The notes beneath the pieces were generated by a model that saw nothing but the letters and a program-made list of their open reading frames with translations, did no database searches and was not told where the DNA came from. 6,211 nucleotides of DNA from Candidatus Aenigmatarchaeota archaeon (GTDB taxonomy: Archaea; Aenigmatarchaeota; Aenigmatarchaeia; QMZP01), in NCBI GenBank assembly GCA_003663415.1, contig QMZY01000053.1, positions 1 through 6,211 of the forward strand. Direction: 5' to 3'. The position numbers were made by a program, and so were the translations under genes. Shown here one piece after another: positions 1 to 4,372 of the stretch; the stretch's first letter is position 1, and each line of letters opens with the position of its first letter.

Positions 1-3
1 CAT
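1..3 (-). other. Probable start codon of the next operon gene at the window edge
   Basis: On the minus strand, GAGGAG at 14-9 sits five bases before an ATG at 3-1. The kinase frame reaches the edge as AAA TG-, so an A as the next base would give the classic ATGA stop/start overlap. I see only the start codon, so the product is unknown. As the third gene of an isoprenoid-type operon it could be another pathway enzyme, which is inference only. Confidence 0.5.
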
Positions 4-905
4 TTTCTCTCCTCGGGGTTTCTTTTTCTTTCTTCCTTTATCTTTTTAATTATTTCTATATGTTCATGTTCTGTTTCTTTTATTTTATTAAGCAATTTTA
101 TCCTTTCTGTAATTATATCAAAGATTTTGTCAAGGGCCTGGGAAAAATTATCTGTCGGGACCACGGGAACTCCATGTTTTTTGGCATCTTCACATTGAAC
201 CTCTTGCATCATTCTATATTTATCCAGAACATCCAAAAGTCTTTTTGCATTCCCCTTCAAATGAGTTAATACATCCCTTAACTTTATCCTTTCTCTATGA
301 ATTTCCTCTGATTCTAATTTTAAAACAATAGGAATTACGCTGGGATGATTTAAGACTTTTTTGTTGTACTGAGAAGAAAGAAAATGTAAATATTCTATTA
401 CCATACTCTCTCCGTCCCTTATCCCTCTGTCTGCAACTATTCTTTCCATCAGTCTGTTCATAATTTCTGATTGCTTGTAAAAACCAAGAATTATGTTTTC
501 TTTGGTTTCGGTTTTATCACCTACGTATTGCCAAGCCCCATAGATACTGCAAAAAAATTCTGGATGTTTTTCAGGATCTATCAGTTCTCTATAGGAAGCT
601 CGTATAGCATCACCACCCAACACGTTTCCTATTCCAAAAGCAGTTGCGATTTCTCTTGCTATTGTTGTCTTTCCTACACAGGGAAGAGCACCTATAATTG
701 GGATAATGGATTCTTTGACTTCACCCTTAGAAACTAAAGATTTATACTCTTTAAAAACTTTGTATCTTTCAAGATATTTCTTTCCAAAAACTTCTAATTT
801 CGATTCTATTTCTTCTTCGCTTTTAGAGGAATTAAGGATTTCCCCTATTTCTTTTAGTCTAAGGTTCGTAGCTAAAAGCCAAGAATATCTCTCAAAATAT
901 ATCAT
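1..905 (-). CDS. P-loop kinase of the 2-phosphoglycerate kinase type; candidate mevalonate-3-phosphate 5-kinase (stop just outside window)
   Basis: An open frame of 301 codons runs from ATG at 905 to the window edge without a stop. Walker A is G72-ALPCVG-K79-T80. It is followed by GGDAIR at 97-102, matching the family's 'DxIR' motif, and by MVIEYLH at 168-174, matching the family's 'IEGvH' segment with Glu171 conserved. The first 65 residues are helical and charged, and the last 35 are a Lys/Glu-rich helix. This is the layout of archaeal proteins annotated as 2-phosphoglycerate kinase, which make 2,3-bisphosphoglycerate for cyclic 2,3-diphosphoglycerate. The gene starts one base after the stop of a mevalonate 3-kinase-like gene (TAA-T-ATG), has no clear RBS of its own, and so is probably translationally coupled to it. 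That context favours phosphorylation of mevalonate 3-phosphate at the 5-position, as reported for Thermoplasma Ta0762. Ta0762's relation to this family is from memory. The partial codon at the edge is TG-, so a TGA overlapping the next ATG is likely. Kinase fold is sure; substrate is inferred. Confidence 0.85.
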   Translation of the reverse strand, partial: MIYFERYSWLLATNLRLKEIGEILNSSKSEEEIESKLEVFGKKYLERYKVFKEYKSLVSKGEVKESIIPIIGALPCVGKTTIAREIATAFGIGNVLGGDAIRASYRELIDPEKHPEFFCSIYGAWQYVGDKTETKENIILGFYKQSEIMNRLMERIVADRGIRDGESMVIEYLHFLSSQYNKKVLNHPSVIPIVLKLESEEIHRERIKLRDVLTHLKGNAKRLLDVLDKYRMMQEVQCEDAKKHGVPVVPTDNFSQALDKIFDIITERIKLLNKIKETEHEHIEIIKKIKEERKRNPEERK

Positions 906-906
906 A

Positions 907-1863
907 TTATCTAACACTCTTTATAATCTTTGGACCCCCTGCAACTTTATATTCTTTTGGTTTATACCCTCTTTTCAAAAGTTCCTTTTTGACCTTTTTT
1001 GCATCCTTTCCCCATGAAAATATATTAATTTGGTTTCCTCCTCCAGCTGTCCAGTAGCATGCTAAACCCAAATAACGAATCTCTTCCACATCTATGCATG
1101 CACACATCATTTCCTTTTTTCTGCATCTTAAACCTGAACTTTCAATTAAATAATGTGCATTTGCGCAGTTTTCTTCTGCTACTGAAAAAACCATATGCCA
1201 ATTGTTAAGGAGCAGGCCAAGTTTTATTTTTGCAATCCACTGAGGAATCATTTTAAGTCTATATTCATAGAAAGGATTGCTTCTTGTTGCCTGAAATATT
1301 TGCTCTGCTGAAACCCTTGCTGGGTAATCAAAGGTCAATGTAAAGATTTTGAGGTCTTTCAAATCTTTTTCAGAAGCAATTTGTTTGCCATAGAATTTAG
1401 GATAACCATCTACATTCAACTCATTTAAACCCCCATATACAGATCTTATAGAGGATTCTGAAAGCATCATGGAAATCTCAGCAAGTTTATCCAAGGAGTA
1501 ATTGGTTTCAAATAAATCGTTTAATGCAAAAACCAAAGCCGCTGCTCCTGCATCACTGCTTCCTGAATAGATTTTATAATTTCTTGATTCTATCCTTAAA
1601 CCTGCTTTCTGATTTTTTCTAAAAATCTCAATTATTTTTACTGCGTCTTGAAGTTTTTGTTTTTCTAGAGGTTTACCGTTCACATAAAACTCAATTTTTT
1701 TCTTTTTTAGGAGTTTTACATGGGTTTCTGTTCTTACTTCATCTTTCACATCAGTCACAGCAAGCCCCATAGAGTTATGTAGAGGTATTCTATCGGGATG
1801 AACAGAAGATACAAACACTACTGGAATTGTTGGATATGCAACAGCTATACTTTCTTTTTTCAT
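907..1863 (-). CDS. Mevalonate 3-kinase-like protein (diphosphomevalonate decarboxylase family, GHMP superfamily)
   Basis: This 318-aa cytoplasmic protein most likely transfers phosphate from ATP to the 3-hydroxyl of mevalonate (EC 2.7.1.185), an isoprenoid-lipid precursor step. Family marks are AYPTIPVV at 9-16, HNS at 29-31, the phosphate-binding loop SGSSDAGAAA at 100-109, SESSIRSVYGG at 135-145 (Arg140 matches the invariant Arg of decarboxylases) and TAGGGN at 272-277. True diphosphomevalonate decarboxylases have FDAGPN in the last motif and a Lys in an N-terminal 'KYWGK' motif. Here the Asp position is Thr272 and the Lys position is about Phe17. That Asp/Lys pair is also missing in Thermoplasma mevalonate 3-kinase, which shares the YPTI, SGSSDAGAA and SES..RS..GG segments and, as I recall, the 318-aa length. 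The start at 1863 is the first ATG in frame, with no RBS and a TATA box about 28 bases upstream, suggesting a leaderless mRNA. It is first in an operon with the P-loop kinase. Alternatives are mevalonate 3,5-bisphosphate decarboxylase or another variant substrate. Confidence 0.82.
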   Translation of the reverse strand: MKKESIAVAYPTIPVVFVSSVHPDRIPLHNSMGLAVTDVKDEVRTETHVKLLKKKKIEFYVNGKPLEKQKLQDAVKIIEIFRKNQKAGLRIESRNYKIYSGSSDAGAAALVFALNDLFETNYSLDKLAEISMMLSESSIRSVYGGLNELNVDGYPKFYGKQIASEKDLKDLKIFTLTFDYPARVSAEQIFQATRSNPFYEYRLKMIPQWIAKIKLGLLLNNWHMVFSVAEENCANAHYLIESSGLRCRKKEMMCACIDVEEIRYLGLACYWTAGGGNQINIFSWGKDAKKVKKELLKRGYKPKEYKVAGGPKIIKSVR

Positions 1864-1884
1864 AGATTTAATTGTAATATTTCA

Positions 1885-1899
1885 ATTTATAAATTTAAA
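1885..1899 (-). promoter_or_regulatory. TATA box for the mevalonate 3-kinase/P-loop kinase operon
   Basis: The minus strand reads TTTAAATTTATAAAT here, centred about 28 bases before the ATG at 1863. Archaeal transcription starts about 25-27 bases past the TATA centre, which lands on or next to the start codon. No GGAGG-like site lies between, so a leaderless transcript is expected. Confidence 0.5.
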
Positions 1900-1910
1900 A
1901 TACTATGCAT

Positions 1911-1930
1911 CCGCGGGCTAAAACCCGCAG
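1911..1930. repeat. GC-rich intergenic palindrome
   Basis: GCGGG (1913-1917) and CCCGC (1924-1928) form a five-pair all-GC stem around a six-base loop, with a further C/G pair (1911/1930) outside a mismatch. It stands out in a very AT-rich gap between ftsZ and the mevalonate 3-kinase gene, about 14 bases upstream of that gene's TATA box. It has no T-run after it on the minus strand, so it is not an obvious terminator. It could be an operator or a dispersed palindromic element; the window holds only one copy. Confidence 0.5.
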
Positions 1931-2000
1931 AATTCTTGCTTCAACATATTTAAATTTCACAAATTGTCCTAATAGTAAACAAATGAAAAAACAATAAACC

Positions 2001-2021
2001 AAAAAGGAGGGATTTACTCCT
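2001..2021 (-). terminator. Hairpin plus T-run at the end of ftsZ
   Basis: On the minus strand AGGAG (2021-2017) pairs with CTCCT (2009-2005), the loop contains the ftsZ stop codon TAA (2016-2014), and TTTTT follows at 2005-2001. A second T-run (TTGTTTTTTC) follows within 15 bases. T-runs alone terminate archaeal transcription, so the T-rich stretch is the stronger part of the signal. Confidence 0.45.
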
Positions 2022-3126
2022 CTCCTATGAAGTCAATTCCTAAGACTCTTTCTATTTCTCTTTTCTTTTCTGTTTTGATTGTTTTGCTTGGACCGTATAT
2101 CTGGGAGGATTGGACACCTGTAATGATTAGCATAGTTCTTATGGTATCTCCCAGTTCTTTTATTATTTGTGCTCCCCAGATTATTTTTGCATTAGGGTTT
2201 ATTTTTGTTGAAACGCCTTCAACAATCTGCTGACATTCTTTTATTGTTATGTCTGCTCCTCCTGCTACATTAACCAGAGCGCCTGTCGCATTTTCTATGT
2301 CAACGTCAAGCAATGGATTTGACAAAGCTTTTTCAACTGCTTCCATTGCTCTGTTTTCTGTGTCAGATTCTCCCATGCCTATCATTGCTATGCCGCCAGA
2401 ACCCATTACTGCTCTGATGTCAGCAAAATCAAGGTTTACAAGACCCGGTTTTGTTATGAGCTCTGCTATGCCTTTTACAGCATTTACAAGTATTTCATCA
2501 GCAACCTTAAAGGCAGTAGTTACAGAAACATCTGGAACAATTTCAAGGAGTTTGTCGTTTGGTATTACTATAAGTGTGTCTAAAGCGGACTCAAGGTTTT
2601 CAAGTCCTGTTTGAGCATTATTCATTCTTTGCTTTCCTTCCATAGAAAAAGGCAAAGTAACCACGCCGACTGTCAGGGCGCCAAGTTTTTTTGCTATGTC
2701 AGAAACAATCGGACTTCCTCCTGTTCCTGTGCCGCCACCAAGTCCGCAGGTAACAAAAACCATGTCTGCGCCTTCGAGCGCTTTTTTGATTTCATCTTTT
2801 GATTCCTTTGCGGCTTCATTACCTATCTTTGGATCAGCTCCTGCTCCAAGGCCGCCTGTCAATTCTTTTCCTATAAGAACCTTTCTGTCAGCATCAGTAT
2901 ATAACAAGTCCTGGGCATCAGTGTTTATTGCAATTGTTTCAGCACCAACAATTCCTACCTGCATAAGCCTTGATAAAGTGTTCCCACCGGCTCCTCCAAT
3001 GCCAACAACCTTTATCTCTGCTTTTCTTGATTCCAGAATTTTCCTTAATTCCTCATCTGTTTCGGTTGTCCTTTCAAAACCCTTTTCAAACATATCATCT
3101 GTTTTTGGTTCTAATTGAGCAGTCAT
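2014..3126 (-). CDS. ftsZ: Cell division GTPase FtsZ (archaeal FtsZ1-like)
   Basis: This 370-aa tubulin-family GTPase polymerises into the division ring at mid-cell. Starting at MTAQ, residues 1-37 form a charged N-terminal tail. EIKVVGIGGAGGNT (37-50) is the first nucleotide-binding loop, GGGTGTG (130-136) is the tubulin signature, and NLDFADI (231-237) is the T7 loop with the catalytic Asp pair D233/D236 that completes the neighbour's GTPase site. The segment around TVGVVTLPF (152-160) reads more like archaeal FtsZ1 than FtsZ2. After the core, a short helix ends in LGIDFIGEE (362-370), a probable docking peptide for partner proteins such as SepF. The start at 3126 is chosen because AAGGAGG lies just upstream. 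An in-frame ATG at 3213 would add 29 basic residues and overlap the FKBP gene by 38 bases, and it has no comparable RBS. The gene follows the FKBP gene by 49 bases and is probably co-transcribed with it. All GTPase motifs are intact. Confidence 0.97.
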   Translation of the reverse strand: MTAQLEPKTDDMFEKGFERTTETDEELRKILESRKAEIKVVGIGGAGGNTLSRLMQVGIVGAETIAINTDAQDLLYTDADRKVLIGKELTGGLGAGADPKIGNEAAKESKDEIKKALEGADMVFVTCGLGGGTGTGGSPIVSDIAKKLGALTVGVVTLPFSMEGKQRMNNAQTGLENLESALDTLIVIPNDKLLEIVPDVSVTTAFKVADEILVNAVKGIAELITKPGLVNLDFADIRAVMGSGGIAMIGMGESDTENRAMEAVEKALSNPLLDVDIENATGALVNVAGGADITIKECQQIVEGVSTKINPNAKIIWGAQIIKELGDTIRTMLIITGVQSSQIYGPSKTIKTEKKREIERVLGIDFIGEE

Positions 3127-3133
3127 AATAATC

Positions 3134-3140
3134 CCTCCTT
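3134..3140 (-). promoter_or_regulatory. Ribosome binding site that sets the ftsZ start
   Basis: AAGGAGG on the minus strand, seven bases before the ATG at 3126, is a near-perfect anti-Shine-Dalgarno match. It decides for the 370-aa form of FtsZ over the longer reading from 3213. Confidence 0.85.
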
Positions 3141-3175
3141 CAATTCTCCTTATCTTAACTATAAAAGTAAGTTTT

Positions 3176-3838
3176 TTAAAGTTTTTCTTTTGTTTTGTTT
3201 TCCTTTGTTTCAAATTCTACTGTTTTTATTTCAGGAATCCATTTTGAAAGCATATCTTTTATGAATTTTTGAAGAGGGTTTGGAATTTCTTTCTTATTTA
3301 TTATTATTGCTTTGTTTCCCTGGACCTCAACACTGTAATTCAACATGTAGTGTTTAAGGAGAGATTCTATTTTTTCTTTGGTGTCTGTGATGTGCTTTGT
3401 TATTTTAACCCAATATTTAAGAGTTTTTCCTGCAAGAGGGTGATTGAAATCTGCACGAACCCTTCCGCTTGTCACAGACTGTATTTTTGCCTGTTGTCCG
3501 TCTATAGTGACATATATACCGGGAACAGGATTTATTTTGTTTTTGAGAAATCCTGACAAAGGAAGGATTTTTATAAGTTCTGGTTTTCTCTTTCCAAAAG
3601 CCTCCTCTGGTTTTACTGTGAATTCTCTCTCCTCTCCTGTTTTCATTTTCTTTAATTCTTTTTCCACACCAGAAATAACCATGCCTGCTCCTATTACAAC
3701 CAGAACAGAACCATATTTTTGTTTTTCATTATAAATGTTTTCTTTTTTTGCAATGCTTTCAACAGTCAGGTCAAAAATCTCATTTGTGTCAGCAACCCTG
3801 CCAACGTAGTCTATTTTTATAAAATCTCCTTGATTCAT
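3176..3838 (-). CDS. FKBP-type peptidyl-prolyl cis-trans isomerase, long archaeal SlyD-like form
   Basis: This 220-aa cytoplasmic foldase speeds cis-trans rotation of X-Pro bonds and probably acts as a chaperone. The FKBP half opens with GDFIKIDYVGRV (4-15). The pocket residues F22-D23 lie in NEIFDLT, and VVIGAGMVISGVEKEL (47-62) supplies V54-I55. The usual FKBP12 Trp is Val58, as SlyD proteins also replace it with an aliphatic residue. PEEAFGKRKPELI (77-89) leads into the inserted IF (chaperone) domain, about 83-128. The second FKBP half is the SlyD hallmark ADFNHPLAGKTL (129-140). Residues 150-220 form an extra C-terminal domain ending in a Lys/Glu-rich tail, as in the 26-kDa class of archaeal FKBPs. 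It has no signal peptide or metal-binding His-rich tail. A TATA-like stretch near 3873-3881 could serve it, with no clear RBS before the ATG at 3838. It precedes ftsZ by 49 bases, and its 5' end diverges from a PC4-like gene. Confidence 0.95.
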   Translation of the reverse strand: MNQGDFIKIDYVGRVADTNEIFDLTVESIAKKENIYNEKQKYGSVLVVIGAGMVISGVEKELKKMKTGEEREFTVKPEEAFGKRKPELIKILPLSGFLKNKINPVPGIYVTIDGQQAKIQSVTSGRVRADFNHPLAGKTLKYWVKITKHITDTKEKIESLLKHYMLNYSVEVQGNKAIIINKKEIPNPLQKFIKDMLSKWIPEIKTVEFETKENKTKEKL

Positions 3839-4011
3839 TTTTATTTCTTGTTCTGTCTGCTTAAAAAATTAACTATTATACATTCAAATTCCACACATAA
3901 ACTCACTTTCCGTTAACTTTGGGTTTAAACTTTCGCTTCGATGCTTTGGAAATGTATGCAATGGGAAAACGTTATTCTTATCTTAACAGTTTCTTTTGGA
4001 GCGCCATAACC

Positions 4012-4026
4012 TTTATAAATATATAA
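4012..4026 (+). promoter_or_regulatory. Strong TATA box for the 75-aa protein gene
   Basis: TTTATAAATATATAA is a near-consensus archaeal TATA element in the 229-bp divergent gap. Its centre at about 4017 predicts a transcript start near 4042-4045 and a leader of about 25 bases that includes the GGAGGT ribosome site. The combination suggests a well-expressed gene. Confidence 0.7.
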
Positions 4027-4055
4027 ATAATTATTCCTTATACAAAAAAAAACAC

Positions 4056-4061
4056 GGAGGT
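4056..4061 (+). promoter_or_regulatory. Ribosome binding site for the 75-aa protein
   Basis: GGAGGT six bases before the ATG at 4068 fixes the start. It rules out an in-frame ATG at 3996, which lies upstream of the TATA box and so would not be in the transcript. Confidence 0.8.
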
Positions 4062-4067
4062 CAAAAA

Positions 4068-4295
4068 ATGGTAGAATTCCACACTGTGAAAGCAGATGAA
4101 GTGAGATTCGGAAAAAACAACTTTATAGAGGTTGCAAGGAAAAAAGCAGTGGTAGAAGACGGAGAAAATGAATTTATAGCAATAAGCAGGGGTTTCTTTT
4201 TGCCTGATGGAACAAAAAGGTTCAAAAAGAGTTTAGCAATTCCAGACGAAAAGGAAATAAAAGAGTTTGTATCGGAAAAAATAATGGAACTGTAA
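4068..4295 (+). CDS. Small conserved-looking protein, possible PC4-like single-stranded nucleic-acid binder
   Basis: This is a 75-aa protein I cannot name with certainty. It has a beta-rich body (EVRFGKNNFIEVARKK at 11-26, NEFIAISRGFF at 34-44, RFKKSLAI at 51-58), a turn PDGTK at 46-50 and a C-terminal helix EKEIKEFVSEKIMEL (61-75). The run FIAISRGFFLPDG..K.FKKSLAI lines up by eye with the PC4/p15 coactivator core (IDIREYW..PEG..KPGRKGISL), and the strand-strand-strand-helix order agrees with PC4/Whirly folds that bind single-stranded DNA. This is a pattern match, not a search result. It is the only plus-strand gene here, with its own strong promoter and RBS. It diverges from the FKBP gene and converges on the coiled-coil gene. 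That it is a real gene is well supported; the function is tentative. Confidence 0.85.
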   Translation: MVEFHTVKADEVRFGKNNFIEVARKKAVVEDGENEFIAISRGFFLPDGTKRFKKSLAIPDEKEIKEFVSEKIMEL

Positions 4296-4372
4296 AAAAA
4301 TATAAAACCTTTAAAACGAGATGATGAAGGAACCCAGCTGTTAATCAGCCTCAACCGGATATCTCGCTGTTT
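4296..4372. terminator. Bidirectional hairpin terminator, or small structured RNA, between convergent genes
   Basis: CGAGAT (4317-4322) pairs with ATCTCG (4361-4366), extendable by a G-U pair. Inside, GCTG (4337-4340) pairs with CAGC (4346-4349) around TTAAT. On the plus exit, TTTTTATATTTGTTTTTG follows. On the minus exit, TTTTAAAGG and TTTTTTT follow. Symmetric T-runs around one hairpin between two converging genes fit a shared terminator. The interior is longer than a terminator needs, so a small RNA is not excluded. Confidence 0.5.

Noticed and set aside
60..1017. Plus-strand open frames opposite the P-loop kinase and the 3-kinase gene
   Set aside because: They are antisense to clearly conserved motifs (Walker A, GHMP loop) and have no RBS.
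2249..3118. Long plus-strand open frames opposite ftsZ
   Set aside because: They are low-complexity Ser/Pro/Ala-rich antisense shadows of ftsZ with no RBS or recognisable motif.
3159..3167. CTTTTATAG as a private TATA box for ftsZ
   Set aside because: The predicted transcript start would fall inside the ribosome binding site, so it would not give a usable leader; read-through from the FKBP gene is simpler.
3127..3213. Longer FtsZ reading that begins at 3213 with 29 extra basic residues
   Set aside because: It would overlap the FKBP gene by 38 bases and lacks an RBS of the quality seen before 3126; the extra residues are not FtsZ-like.
3976..3988. CTTATCTTAAC shared between the 75-aa gene's upstream region and the ftsZ leader (3148-3159)
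   Set aside because: An 11-base repeat is expected several times by chance in a 6-kb AT-rich window, and the two copies have different positions and orientations relative to their genes.
3996..4067. N-terminal extension of the 75-aa protein from ATG at 3996
   Set aside because: This start lies upstream of the TATA box, and a strong GGAGGT site serves the ATG at 4068.
4321..4366. Box C/D guide RNA suggested by ATGATGA next to a closing stem
   Set aside because: No CTGA box D precedes the 3' stem, no C'/D' pair is visible, and the minus strand does not fit either. An H/ACA reading also lacks the ACA box.
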